A stretch of 64,000 bases of DNA from the NCBI RefSeq assembly GCF_000717915.1, contig NZ_JOCX01000015.1, positions 1 to 64,000 of the forward strand, given 5' to 3'. Every line of letters begins with the position of its first letter. Position 1 is the first letter of the stretch. Origin of the DNA: Streptomyces sp. NRRL S-244. GTDB taxonomy: Bacteria; Actinomycetota; Actinomycetes; Streptomycetales; Streptomycetaceae. The translations under genes were made by a program, and so were the position numbers. Under the pieces are notes generated by a model, which saw nothing but the letters and a program-made list of their open reading frames with translations, was not told where the DNA came from and ran no database searches. Shown here piece by piece: positions 10,977 through 19,441 of the stretch.

Positions 10977-11166
10977 GCCGTGTCTTTCGGATCAGGCCGG
11001 ATCAGCCCGCGGTGTCTGGTGCCGTGCATCGCAAGGCGGAGGAGGGAGTCGACGCGGTGGGGGCACCTCCCAGCGGTAGCTGGGGGACGTCGGCGACCGA
11101 CGAGAACGCGGCGAGGTGCGGCGCCAGACACCGCGGGCCCGGCATGATCCGAAAGACACGGCCTAG
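10973..11166. mobile_element. 194-bp palindromic MITE-like element
   Basis: Both ends carry a perfect 22-base inverted repeat (10973-10994 and 11145-11166) starting CTAGGCCGTGTCTTTC. Inside it the arms stay nearly complementary (CCCGCGGTGTCTGG on the left against CCAGACACCGCGG on the right), giving about 45-50 bases of pairing per side. The interior holds GGGGGCACCTCCCAGC...AGCTGGGGG, a second small dyad. There is no transposase frame. The CTAG at each tip may be a target duplication. Similar palindromic intergenic repeats are, as I recall, scattered in Streptomyces genomes; I cannot verify copy number here. Confidence 0.8.
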
Positions 11167-11482
11167 ATCCGGCAGGGATCACGGGCGATGCCGAGTCCGA
11201 TCGGGGCGACGGTGACGGTGCCTTGGAAGACGTGGCCGCTTGTCGAACCTCGTCGCCGCCGAGATGGTCGGGCCGCGTGCACGGGTGTCCGCCGCCGGAC
11301 AGGCCGTAAGGACGCGTGATCGCGTTCGGCTGCGTGTGCCGCACCGGCGAGCCGTCGCCCTGGCCGTCGGCGTCATGACGGTCACCCGATCGGCCGTACG
11401 GAGCGGTGGGCGCCGCCCAGGGGGATGCAAGGGTGGGAGGAGGCCCCCAGCCGAGGCCGGGTCGGATGAGGAGGCATTGCCG
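11167..11482. other. intergenic region upstream of a small membrane protein
   Basis: About 315 bases. Open frame continues upstream of the GTG at 11483, but its composition (Arg/Val/Gly without domains) looks like readthrough of G+C-rich spacer, and the only good ribosome site (GAGGAGG at about 11468) belongs to the GTG. No other signal recognised. Confidence 0.4.
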
Positions 11483-12193
11483 GTGCCGAGTCTGGATTCC
11501 CTGGTGTCGTTCGCGCCGTTCTTCGTGCCCGTCATCACCGGCTTGGTGGGCGGGATCAGCCTCGTCCTCAGGGATCGCCGCGAGGCGCGGAGTGCCGACC
11601 ACCACTACCGCAAGAGGCTGGAGAAGGCGCAGATGGAGGTCCAGTTCATCACCGGCTGGATCGAGGCCAAGAAGCTGGCGCCGACCGGGGCCCCCGACCC
11701 CGAGCCGGGCCACTGGCTCGACGAGTGCTACGTATCGGTACGCAGCTTCGAGGCCGCGGCGCGCCGTCACCGTGGAGGGCCGGGGAGGCTGCGACGTCTG
11801 CTCCTGCTGCGCGAGCTGCACGGCGCCCCGGCGCAGGCCGTGCGGATCCTGTACTGGCTGGCCGTCCTCGCGTGCAACGCGGCCCTCGCGTGGTGGGTGA
11901 GCATGATCGTCGACGGTCCTCCCGCCTTCTTCGGGACGGATCCGGAGTCCCAGTCCGACGACGTCGACGCGGTCCTGGGGGTGGCGGGCTGCTTCCTGCT
12001 GGTGGCGGTCGTCCTGTGGGCGTGGACGGTGCACCTGGACGCGTCGGAGCCGAAGGAGGGCCACCGCTCACGGATCGACCCGGCCGCTTGGAGAGCGCGG
12101 GAGGAGGAGCGGAAGCGCGCAAAGGACGGGAAGACGGATGAGGGGGACGACAGGGACGACGGCCCGGACGGCCCGGACGGCACCGCGAAGTGA
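11483..12193 (+). CDS. hypothetical membrane protein, three predicted helices
   Basis: Unrecognised protein of 236 residues. The GTG at 11483 was chosen because GAGGAGG lies about 9 bases upstream and the hydrophobic N-terminus starts right after it (SFAPFFVPVITGLVGGISLVL). A cytoplasmic-looking charged middle (about 30-115) is followed by two helices (ILYWLAVLACNAALAWWV and AGCFLLVAVVLWAWTV) and a highly charged Lys/Glu/Asp C-terminus. No catalytic motif is visible. Confidence 0.7.
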   Translation: MPSLDSLVSFAPFFVPVITGLVGGISLVLRDRREARSADHHYRKRLEKAQMEVQFITGWIEAKKLAPTGAPDPEPGHWLDECYVSVRSFEAAARRHRGGPGRLRRLLLLRELHGAPAQAVRILYWLAVLACNAALAWWVSMIVDGPPAFFGTDPESQSDDVDAVLGVAGCFLLVAVVLWAWTVHLDASEPKEGHRSRIDPAAWRAREEERKRAKDGKTDEGDDRDDGPDGPDGTAK

Positions 12194-12419
12194 CCGGCCC
12201 GTGCCGACCGCCACCTGATCCGCCCAGCATGCTGCAGAGCAGCCGCGGTTGTGGGACGTGCGGGCCGGCCGCCCGCTGGCCACTTTCGCCGGGCAGGGCG
12301 GCGCGATGCGGCGGCCACCGCCTTCGCCGCCGGGGCTGAGAGGATCATCCGGCCCGACCGGATCCGCCACTCCCCCGTGGCCGGCGACTCCTCACCGCGA
12401 CCAGCCAGGAGGCCACGAC

Positions 12420-13034
12420 GTGACCACGTCGACCACGACCACGACCACGGTCGTACAGCCCGACGAGTCCCGGGCCGCGCGCCTGATCACCGATGGGCTC
12501 GACCCGAAGACGTGGATCATCGCCGACACCCTCCTGATCGGCTGGTACACCGGCCGCCTCGCCGGGATCGGATGGGGCCTCCTCGGCTGCCTGTTCGCCG
12601 CCGTCATACCCCTGGCCTTCATCAAGTACGGCATACGCCGCGGCCGCTGGACCGACCGGCACGTCGGCCCGCGGCAGCAGCGGATCGTCGTGATGGCCTT
12701 CGTCGCCGTCTCGGTGGCCACCGGCATCACCTTGCTCTGGGCCCTCAGCGCCCCGCGAACCATGATCGCGTTGATCTCGGCCATGCTGGCCACCCTCGTG
12801 GCCCTCCTCGCCGTGACACCTGCGTGGAAGATCAGCGTGCATGCGGCCGTCTCCGCCGGGAGCGTCGCCATGCTCGCCATGGTGTACGGGCCCCGGGTGC
12901 TCCTCGCGTACCCCCTGGTCGCCGTCGTCGGGTGGTCCCGGGTAGAGCTCAAGGACCACACCGTTGCCCAGGTCCTCGCGGGCGCGGCAGTCGGCGGGGC
13001 CATCGCCACCACTACGTTCGCGCTGGTCCGGTAG
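12420..13034 (+). CDS. PAP2-like membrane protein (phosphatase motif incomplete)
   Basis: Integral membrane protein of 204 residues. The GTG at 12420 follows AGGAGG. After a Thr-rich N-terminus it has about five or six helices. The C-terminal part reads KISVHAAVSAG and later GWSRVELKDHTVAQVLAG, which line up with the second and third motifs of PAP2-type lipid phosphatases (SGH and SRx5Hx3D). The last Asp is replaced by Gln here and the first motif (Kx6RP) is not obvious, so activity is doubtful. Related actinobacterial proteins are annotated only as phosphatase-like membrane proteins. Confidence 0.75.
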   Translation: MTTSTTTTTTVVQPDESRAARLITDGLDPKTWIIADTLLIGWYTGRLAGIGWGLLGCLFAAVIPLAFIKYGIRRGRWTDRHVGPRQQRIVVMAFVAVSVATGITLLWALSAPRTMIALISAMLATLVALLAVTPAWKISVHAAVSAGSVAMLAMVYGPRVLLAYPLVAVVGWSRVELKDHTVAQVLAGAAVGGAIATTTFALVR

Positions 13035-13132
13035 GCGGCCGCGGGCGGCCCGACGGACGGGAGCATCCCGGACGTCATCCCATTCGTTCACAGGACTGAG
13101 TACGGACGACAGCCGGACGAAGGGGAACCACC

Positions 13133-13465
13133 GTGGAGAAGAACGCCTGGGCCGTCACCGGGGAGCTTGCCGTCTTCCTCGACGAGGCGGCCGCTCATGT
13201 CCCGGCCGAGCAGCGCCGGGTACTGCAGGTACTCAAGATCGGGGAGGAGTTCGGCGAGGCGGCCCAGGCCGTGATCGGCGCCACCGGAACCAACCCCCGC
13301 AAGGGCCTGTCCCACTCGTGGCGGGACGTGGAGGCGGAAGTGTGCGACGTACTGGTGACGGCGATGGTCGCGCTGCACCGGCTCGGTGTCGCGGACCCGG
13401 CCGCGATGTTCACCGCGCACCTGGAGAAGACCGCCGCCCGGACCCTGGCCGCCCGGGAGGCGTGA
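13133..13465 (+). CDS. MazG-like nucleotide pyrophosphohydrolase family protein
   Basis: A 110-residue all-helical protein. The GTG start follows AAGGGGA. The metal-site pattern of MazG-type NTP pyrophosphatases is visible: KIGEEFGEAAQAV (EExxE) and, about 35 residues on, EAEVCDVLVTAM (ExxxD). These enzymes hydrolyse NTPs or dNTPs to monophosphates and pyrophosphate, often as housecleaning. It is transcribed singly and ends before a strong bidirectional terminator. Confidence 0.85.
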   Translation: MEKNAWAVTGELAVFLDEAAAHVPAEQRRVLQVLKIGEEFGEAAQAVIGATGTNPRKGLSHSWRDVEAEVCDVLVTAMVALHRLGVADPAAMFTAHLEKTAARTLAAREA

Positions 13466-13529
13466 GCACGTGGATTCCCCGAGAAGAGCGGCGGTCGGGG
13501 CCGTGCTCGGGGCCGCGCCACGGGCGGCC

Positions 13530-13563
13530 GGCCCGCTCCGCGGAGGGTTCCGCGGAGCGGGCC
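13530..13563. terminator. bidirectional hairpin terminator
   Basis: A perfect 15-base-pair stem (13530-13544 with 13549-13563) with loop GGGT, in the gap between convergent genes. There is no U-tract, as is usual for Streptomyces terminators. Confidence 0.85.
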
Positions 13564-13570
13564 GCCCGGG

Positions 13571-15640
13571 TCAGGAGGACTGGTTCGTCAGGATGCCCGG
13601 GTCCGACAGGCCGGCCGCGCCGGTCTCGACCTTGCCGGCGAAGCGGCGGCCGAAGTCCGGGGCTTCGGACGCGGTGACCGTCACGTCGTACCAGCGTCGC
13701 GTGCTCCGCAGGGGAACGCTGTACGTCACGGTGGCGCCCTTGGCGACCGTGAGCCGCTTCGGTCCGCCGCCGTAGGCGTTGGTCACCGTGAGCGTCGCGG
13801 TCGATGCCCCGGCGTTGGTGAGGGTGAGGTCCAGGTTCCCCGTGGTGGCGTTGTGGCGGGCGGTGACCTCGGGGCCGGGGGTGGTACCGGGGTTGCGGAA
13901 GCCGCGCAGGAAGCCGTTGGGGCCGTGGACGGTCAGGTCGGTGACGCCCGCCGAGTAGCGGGTGTTCCAGGTGTCCGAGATCGACTTGCCGGCCTCCGTG
14001 GTGTAGGTCCAGGGGGCGTCGGTCCGGTTGGCGGAGGTGATGTAGAACTGCGCACCCAGGTCCGGGCCGCCGCAGAACGTCAGCCGGAACTTGCCCTCGC
14101 CGGTGAGCGCGGCGCCGTCCACGTACGGGGCGTACTTCAGCGGACGGGTGTTGCACAGGCCCTTCTCCTGGCGCGGCATGGTCCCCACGGCCGGCGGCGT
14201 GGCCAGGAAGTTGGGGTGGCGCTCGCGGTCCTGCGGCTCCCAGGGGCCGGTGTCGGGCAGCCGGACCGTGTTGGTGTCCGTGCGCGCGAAGTCGAAGGCG
14301 GAGGTCAGGTCACCGCAGACGGCGCGGCGCCAGGGCGAGATGTTGGGCTCCTGCACGCCGAAGCGCTTCTCCATGAAGCGGATGACCGACGTGTGGTCGA
14401 AGGTCTCGGAGCAGGAGTAGCCGCCGGTGCTCCACGGCGAGACGACGAGCATCGGCACGCGCGGGCCGAGACCGTACGGGCCGGCGACGTAGCCGGCCTT
14501 GCCGGGGAAGACGTCCAGCGTGGTGGAGACGGTCGACAGGCCCTGGTTGGCGTCGGCGGGGGCGTACGGCGGGACGACGTGGTCGAAGAAGCCGTCGTTC
14601 TCGTCGTACGTGATGAACAGCGCGGTACGGGCCCACACGTCGGGGTTGGAGGTCAGCGCGTCCAGCACCTGCGCGATGTACCAGGCGCCGAAGTTGGCCG
14701 GCCAGTTGGAGTGCTCGCTGAAGGCCTCGGGAGCGGCGATCCAGGAGACCTGGGGCAGGGTGCCGGCGGTCACGTCGGCGCGCAGCTTGTCGAAGTAACC
14801 CTCACCGGTGCGGGCGTCGGTGCCGGTGCGGGCCTTTTCGTACAGCGGGTTGCCGGGCTGCGCGCCCCGGTAGTTGTTGAAGTAGAGGAGCGAGTTGTCG
14901 CCGTAGTTGCCGCGGAAGGCGTCGTCGATCCAGCCCCAGGAACCGGCGGCATCGAGTCCGTTGCCGATGTCCTGGTAGACCTTCCAGGAGATGCCGGCCG
15001 CCTCGAGGCGCTCGGGGTAGGTGGTCCAGCCGTAGCCGGCCTCGGCGTTGTTGAGGACCGGGCCGCCGCCCTTGCCGTCGTTGCCGGTGTGGCCCGACCA
15101 GAGGTAGTAGCGGTTCGGGTCGGTCGAGCCGATGAACGAGCAGTGGTAGGCGTCGCAGATGGTGAACGCGTCGGCGAGCGCGTAGTGGAACGGGATGTCC
15201 TCGCGCGTCAGGTGGGCCATGGTGGCCGGCGTCTTGGCGGGCACCCAGTTGTCGTACTTGCCCTTGTTGAAGGCGCTCTGGCCGCCCGCCCAGTCGTGGT
15301 TGAGACCCTGGAGGTACTCCATGCCCAGGTCGTCGGACGGCGGCCGGAACGGCAGCGTCTCCTTGCCCGCGTTGTCGGTCTGGTGCCAGACGGACTTGCC
15401 GCTGGGCAGGGTCACCGGGCGCGGGTCCCCGAAACCACGGATGCCGCGGAGCGCACCGAAGTAGTGGTCGAAGGAACGATTCTCCTGCATCAGGACCACG
15501 ATGTGCTCGACGTCGGCGATCGTCCCCGTCGTCCCCTGCGCGGGGATGGCGGCGGCGCGCGCGATGCTCTCGTTGAGCAGGGTCAGGGCGGCGGCGCCCC
15601 CGGTGAGCTGGAGGAAGCGGCGACGGTTCAGTTCTGCCAT
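13571..15640 (-). CDS. Tat-exported phosphocholine-specific phospholipase C
   Basis: Secreted phospholipase C of 689 residues, the usual length for the family. The ATG at 15640 begins a twin-arginine signal (NRRRFLQLTGGAAALTLL). The catalytic phosphoesterase domain starts with VVLMQENRSFDHYFG, where the Asn is the expected metal/catalytic site, and continues with DAYHCSFIGSTDPNRYY and ITYDENDGFFDH. Two beta-sandwich C-terminal (DUF756-type) domains follow. These enzymes hydrolyse phosphatidylcholine or sphingomyelin and in Streptomyces are often linked to phosphate supply. No PHO box could be confirmed upstream. An open frame continuing upstream of this ATG is antisense to the AlkD-like gene and was not taken. 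Confidence 0.93.
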   Translation of the reverse strand: MAELNRRRFLQLTGGAAALTLLNESIARAAAIPAQGTTGTIADVEHIVVLMQENRSFDHYFGALRGIRGFGDPRPVTLPSGKSVWHQTDNAGKETLPFRPPSDDLGMEYLQGLNHDWAGGQSAFNKGKYDNWVPAKTPATMAHLTREDIPFHYALADAFTICDAYHCSFIGSTDPNRYYLWSGHTGNDGKGGGPVLNNAEAGYGWTTYPERLEAAGISWKVYQDIGNGLDAAGSWGWIDDAFRGNYGDNSLLYFNNYRGAQPGNPLYEKARTGTDARTGEGYFDKLRADVTAGTLPQVSWIAAPEAFSEHSNWPANFGAWYIAQVLDALTSNPDVWARTALFITYDENDGFFDHVVPPYAPADANQGLSTVSTTLDVFPGKAGYVAGPYGLGPRVPMLVVSPWSTGGYSCSETFDHTSVIRFMEKRFGVQEPNISPWRRAVCGDLTSAFDFARTDTNTVRLPDTGPWEPQDRERHPNFLATPPAVGTMPRQEKGLCNTRPLKYAPYVDGAALTGEGKFRLTFCGGPDLGAQFYITSANRTDAPWTYTTEAGKSISDTWNTRYSAGVTDLTVHGPNGFLRGFRNPGTTPGPEVTARHNATTGNLDLTLTNAGASTATLTVTNAYGGGPKRLTVAKGATVTYSVPLRSTRRWYDVTVTASEAPDFGRRFAGKVETGAAGLSDPGILTNQSS

Positions 15641-15919
15641 GGCGAGAGTGACCTCTGCTTTGCATCGAGGGGTGCTGGAGCGCCCCCAGAACAGCGTGTC
15701 GGGGCTACTGGAGAGGGAGCCTGACGTGACGGTGGCGGATACACCAGACGAACGGCAGTCGGATTCCGCAGGAGTTCGGCCATTTCCCGTGGACGCCGCG
15801 GAGCCTCGGCAGACCTCCACGCACGCCAAGGCGCAGCCGAACGGCGCACGGACCGCTTCCGGGTCCCGGCCGAATTCCGCCATAGGCTGGATCCCGCCCG
15901 CGACGGACAGGAGGCCGAG

Positions 15920-16600
15920 ATGACCGAGACGACGGTGGCCGAGGTCATGGCCGAGCTGGCCGCGCTCGAGGACCCGAAAACACGCGCGGTGAACGAGAGG
16001 CACGGTGACGATCACGGCGTGAACCTCGGCAAGCTGCGCGCCCTCGCAAAGCGGCTGAAGACGCAGCAGGAGCTCGCGCGCCGGCTCTGGAAAACGGATG
16101 ACACCGCGGCGAGACTGGTGGCGATCCTGATCTGCCGCCCGAAGGCGTTCGATCGTGACGAATTGGACGTCATGCTGCGCGAGGCGCGGACGCCCAAGGT
16201 GCACGACTGGCTCGTGAACTACGTGGTGAAGAAGAGCCCGCACGCGGAAGAGCTGCGGCCCGCCTGGTCGGCAGATCCGGATCCGGTGGTCGCGAGCGCC
16301 GGCTGGGCGCTGACCACCGAACGCGTGGCGAAGAAGCCCGAGGGCCTCGACCTCGCAGGACTGCTCGACGTCATCGAGGCGGAGATGAAGGACGCCCCGG
16401 ACCGCCTGCAGTGGGCGATGAACCACTGCCTGGCACGGATCGGGATCGAACACGCAGAGCACCGCGCCCGCGCGATCGCCATCGGTGAGCGTCTGGAGGT
16501 ACTCAAGGACTACCCGACTCCCCCGGGTTGCACGTCTCCTTTCGCGCCCGTCTGGATCTCCGAGATGGTGCGACGACAGCAGGACAAGACGGTGGCTTGA
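15920..16600 (+). CDS. DNA alkylation repair protein, AlkD-like
   Basis: HEAT-repeat protein of 226 residues resembling AlkD glycosylases, which remove cationic alkylated bases such as 3-methyladenine. The ATG follows ACAGGAGG. Repeated helical pairs run throughout, with DRDELDVMLREARTPKVHDWL and ASAGWALTTERVAKK typical of the family. Whether the catalytic Asp and the DNA-contacting Trp are conserved cannot be settled without alignment. It diverges from the phospholipase C gene across a 279-base gap. Confidence 0.82.
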   Translation: MTETTVAEVMAELAALEDPKTRAVNERHGDDHGVNLGKLRALAKRLKTQQELARRLWKTDDTAARLVAILICRPKAFDRDELDVMLREARTPKVHDWLVNYVVKKSPHAEELRPAWSADPDPVVASAGWALTTERVAKKPEGLDLAGLLDVIEAEMKDAPDRLQWAMNHCLARIGIEHAEHRARAIAIGERLEVLKDYPTPPGCTSPFAPVWISEMVRRQQDKTVA

Positions 16601-16727
16601 GCGGCAGGAGCTCGTCGTCACGGGCGGGCGGATGGCCGAGCGGCCGACCCCGCTCTCGTTGCACACGTACGGCTGCCCGCAGGCGACGCCCGCCCTGCGC
16701 TCGAATCACGCCAACGAACCCCTACAC

Positions 16728-16746
16728 TTAGGCCAGCCTAACCTAA
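16728..16746. promoter_or_regulatory. iron box (DmdR/IdeR-type operator)
   Basis: The 19-base site TTAGGCCAGCCTAACCTAA differs at two positions from the actinobacterial iron-box consensus TTAGGTGAGCCTAACCTAA. It lies 68 bases before the acyltransferase start. DmdR/IdeR with Fe(II) bound represses from such sites, so the gene should be on when iron is scarce. Confidence 0.88.
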
Positions 16747-16814
16747 CAAGTTTGCTTGCGGGCCGGTGTGCTCATCGCCGGCCGGCCCCACCGTCACGAA
16801 GGAACCGAGACCGC

Positions 16815-17489
16815 ATGAGACCCGAGTCCGCTGTCCTCGCCACCCCGCGCGCCGACGTCTACACCGAGACCGTCGAAGACTTCGGCACCGTCCGCTTCAC
16901 TCCCGTCGACCCCGCGCCGGACTCCGCCGTGTTGCACGCCTGGGTCGTCGAGGAGCGCGCCGAATTCTGGGGCATGAACGAAGCCAGTCGGGAGCTGGTG
17001 CAGGAGATCTACGAGGACGTGGACCGCCGAGACACCCATCACGCGTACATGGTCCGGCTGGACGACGAGCCCGTGGCGCTCTTCCAGACCTACCGGCCGG
17101 AGGAGGACCGGGTCAGCGAGTGCTACGAGGTACGGGAGGGCGACATCGGCGTCCACCTCATGCTGGCGCCGATCGCCGGCCGGCCCCGCCCCGGCTTCAG
17201 CCGTACCCTCATCGGCTCGCTCATCCGCTTCGCGTTCCGCGACCCGGCCGTGCGGCGCGCGGTGGGCGAGCCCGACGCGCGCAACGAGAAGGCCATCGCC
17301 CTGCTGGGCCGTATCGGCTTCGTCAGGCAGGGCGAGATCACGCTCCCCGAGATCGACTTGCCGGAGATCCACCTCCCCGAGAAGCGGGCGGTGCTCGCGT
17401 TCCTCGACCGCCCCGAATGGCTCGCCACGGCGCAGGATGGCCCTCTCCCGTCCAGTAGGCCGGCAGGACTTCTCACGTACCGCCACTGA
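16815..17489 (+). CDS. siderophore-type GNAT acyltransferase (MbtK/IucB-like)
   Basis: Acetyl/acyltransferase of 224 residues. The fold and the segments EFWGMNEASRELV, DDEPVALFQTY, GDIGVHLMLAP, PDARNEKAIALLGRIGF match the family that acylates N-hydroxylysine or similar amines during hydroxamate siderophore assembly (MbtK, IucB, RhbD). The ATG at 16815 follows AAGGAA. An iron box sits upstream. The other siderophore genes (hydroxylase, NIS synthetase or NRPS) are absent from the window, so it may supply a pathway encoded elsewhere. The C-terminus carries ITLPEIDLPEIHLPEK, a short Leu-Pro-Glu repeat. Confidence 0.88.
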   Translation: MRPESAVLATPRADVYTETVEDFGTVRFTPVDPAPDSAVLHAWVVEERAEFWGMNEASRELVQEIYEDVDRRDTHHAYMVRLDDEPVALFQTYRPEEDRVSECYEVREGDIGVHLMLAPIAGRPRPGFSRTLIGSLIRFAFRDPAVRRAVGEPDARNEKAIALLGRIGFVRQGEITLPEIDLPEIHLPEKRAVLAFLDRPEWLATAQDGPLPSSRPAGLLTYRH

Positions 17490-17549
17490 CGCCTGTTTGA
17501 CCTTGCCGCGACGGCACGGTTTCTACTGAGGGCACGCGATCCGGAGCGG

Positions 17550-17612
17550 GCGCCGCACCGCCGGACTTTCCCGACAGGTGGCCCGTCGGGCCCGTCGCCG
17601 GCGGTGCGGCGC
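17550..17612 (+). terminator. long hairpin terminator after the acyltransferase
   Basis: A 15-base perfect stem (17550-17564 with 17598-17612) encloses a second six-base stem (17570-17575 with 17585-17590). It lies 61 bases after the stop codon. Confidence 0.75.
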
Positions 17613-17666
17613 TCCTCTCCCGTCGATCGCGTACGGCTCGATCGCCCGAAGGAGAGGGACACGTCC

Positions 17667-18092
17667 ATGAGCACGACCCCGGAGAAGAACCTGGCCTTGG
17701 TACGCACCGCCTACGAGACGCTGCAGAGCGGCGATCTCGACGCGAGCGCCGAGATGCTGACGGAGAACTTCATCGCCAACGTCCCCGGCATACCGGACCC
17801 CCTGTACGGGCGGGAGGTCTGGAAGCTGGGAGCCCAGGCCATGCTCGAGGGCTTCCCCGACCTGCAGATCCAGGTCGAGGACATGTTCGGCATCGACGAC
17901 AAGGTCGCGGTGCGCGTCCGCTTCCGCGGCACGCACCGGGGCGCCTTCCAAGGGATCCGGGCGACGCAACGGCCCGTGAGCTTCCGCAGCATCGAGGTCT
18001 ACCGACTGGAAGGCGACAAGATCGCCGAGGAGTGGGTCGCCCCCGACATGACGAGTCTCATGCAGCAGCTCTCAGCCGACTCCGGCCACTGA
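17667..18092 (+). CDS. SnoaL-like / ester cyclase-like NTF2-fold protein
   Basis: A 141-residue cone-shaped NTF2-superfamily protein. The ATG follows GAAGGAGAGGG. Features are ALVRTAYETLQSGDLD, then GREVWKLGAQAMLEGFPDLQIQVEDM, then RFRGTHRGAFQGI...PVSFRSIEVYRLEGDKIAEEW, the standard SnoaL-like order. The His and Asp expected for ring-closing catalysis are not clearly placed, so binding or isomerase roles are equally possible. It has no pathway neighbours. Confidence 0.86.
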   Translation: MSTTPEKNLALVRTAYETLQSGDLDASAEMLTENFIANVPGIPDPLYGREVWKLGAQAMLEGFPDLQIQVEDMFGIDDKVAVRVRFRGTHRGAFQGIRATQRPVSFRSIEVYRLEGDKIAEEWVAPDMTSLMQQLSADSGH

Positions 18093-18175
18093 CCGCCGGA
18101 CACACGGGCATGTACTGCATAGTCGACCTGCACGGCATGTACGACAAGCACCGACGCTGCCGAAGGACACCACAC

Positions 18176-19072
18176 ATGGCCATGGCCGACGTCGACATCG
18201 ATGAGCAGTTGGTGCGATCGCTGCTGCGGGAGCAGCACCCGGACCTTGCGGGGCTGGTCCTGCGACCGGTGGACGCCGGCTGGGACAACCAACTGTGGCG
18301 CCTGGGAGATGAGTTGGCGGTGCGCCTGCCGCGCACGCCGCGCGCCCCGTCCCTCCTGCGCAACGAGCAGCGGTGGCTGCCCGTCCTGGCTCCGCAGCTG
18401 CCGCTCCCGGTGCCGACCCCCGTGCGTATCGGCGAACCGTCCCCGCACTTCCCGAGTCCGTGGACCATCGTGACCTGGGTTCCCGGGGAGCCCGGGGACC
18501 GCGCGTCGATCACGCGCGCCCCCGAGGCAGCCGACCGTCTGGCCGGCTTCCTCGGAGCGCTCCACCGAGGCGCTCCTGCCGAGGCTCCCGCCCATCCGAA
18601 TCGAGGCGTTCCACTCAAAGACGTTTCGCACGAGTTCGAGCGCAAAGTGCAAGACGTCGCCGACACCCCCGTGGCCGGCGACGTCCGAGCGGCCTGGGAC
18701 GATGCCGTCTCGGCTCCGGACTGGGAGGAGCCGCCGGTGTGGCTCCACGGGGACCTTCACCCGGCCAACGTCCTCGTCTCGGCCGGCACGATCTCCGGCG
18801 TGATCGACTTCGGCGACATGACCGCCGGAGACCCGGCGACGGACCTCGCGGCCGCATGGCTGCTCCTTCCCGCGGGCGCGGCCGCACGATTCTTCAGCGC
18901 GTACGGAGGCGCGGACGAGGCGTTGATCCGGCGCGCACGAGGATGGGCCGTCCTGCGCAGCATTTCCCTCATCGGTATCGGCCGGGCCTGGGAACGCGGC
19001 CTCCCCGGTGGCCGGCCGACATGGGGACGTGCGGGCTGGGCTGCTCTTGATCGTGTCCTGACATCCCGCTGA
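18176..19072 (+). CDS. aminoglycoside phosphotransferase-fold kinase
   Basis: Protein kinase-like small-molecule kinase of 298 residues. The ATG at 18176 follows AAGGA. Landmarks are RPVDAGWDNQLWRLGDELAVRLPR (N-lobe with the nucleotide Lys replaced or shifted), the Brenner loop HGDLHPANVLV and the metal-binding DFGD. Chromosomal Streptomyces members phosphorylate macrolides, aminoglycosides or unknown hydroxyl compounds; the substrate is not predictable, and a resistance role should not be assumed. Confidence 0.88.
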   Translation: MAMADVDIDEQLVRSLLREQHPDLAGLVLRPVDAGWDNQLWRLGDELAVRLPRTPRAPSLLRNEQRWLPVLAPQLPLPVPTPVRIGEPSPHFPSPWTIVTWVPGEPGDRASITRAPEAADRLAGFLGALHRGAPAEAPAHPNRGVPLKDVSHEFERKVQDVADTPVAGDVRAAWDDAVSAPDWEEPPVWLHGDLHPANVLVSAGTISGVIDFGDMTAGDPATDLAAAWLLLPAGAAARFFSAYGGADEALIRRARGWAVLRSISLIGIGRAWERGLPGGRPTWGRAGWAALDRVLTSR

Positions 19073-19123
19073 GGTCCGCCCTCGTCAGCTCACTTCAACC
19101 CGTCGCGGGCTCTCGTCGCGCGC

Positions 19124-19174
19124 GCCGCCCGCCTGCCCGCCCGCCTGCCCGCCCGCATGCCCGCCCGCCCGTCC
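19124..19174. repeat. 12-base tandem repeat
   Basis: About four units of CCCGCCCGCCTG, the third with A for C, between the kinase-fold gene and a small convergent gene. No function seen. Confidence 0.7.
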
Positions 19175-19178
19175 GGTA

Positions 19179-19301
19179 TCAGCGGGGGTCGGATCCACCG
19201 CCCTCCCGACGCCTGCGGCGGTTACGGCCGAGAGCCCCCGCCAAACCGATCAAGCCGCCTGAGAGCGCGCCGGCCACGAGGATGCGCAGCAGGTCTTCCA
19301 T
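19179..19301 (-). CDS. small single-helix membrane protein
   Basis: A 40-residue product from the ATG at 19301, behind AGAGGAGGAGT, one of the strongest ribosome sites in the window. One helix (LLRILVAGALSGGLIGLAGALG) is followed by a run of Arg. A longer frame starting at 19379 has no ribosome site and low-complexity composition. No family is recognised. Confidence 0.55.
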   Translation of the reverse strand: MEDLLRILVAGALSGGLIGLAGALGRNRRRRREGGGSDPR

Positions 19302-19441
19302 CGAGTACTCCTCCTCTGGGCCAGGTTCACCGTCGCCCGGTCCGCCCTCGGCGTCCCCCGTGCTCGGGTGCCTGATCAACTACGAACGGAGACGCTATCG
19401 ACGCGCACACGGCCTGGCTTGGACAAATTTGACCTCGCCCC

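Noticed and set aside
10973..11166. The palindromic element as a degraded full IS
   Set aside because: No transposase remnant in any frame; size and symmetry fit a non-autonomous element.
15641..16666. Upstream extension of the phospholipase C frame by about 340 codons
   Set aside because: It runs antisense through the AlkD-like gene; the Tat signal and ATG at 15640 mark the true start.
18176..19072. Calling the kinase-fold protein an aminoglycoside resistance enzyme
   Set aside because: Only the general fold motifs are visible; there is no evidence for a drug substrate.
19081..19180. GC-rich short repeats as a CRISPR array
   Set aside because: Units are 12 bases without spacers.
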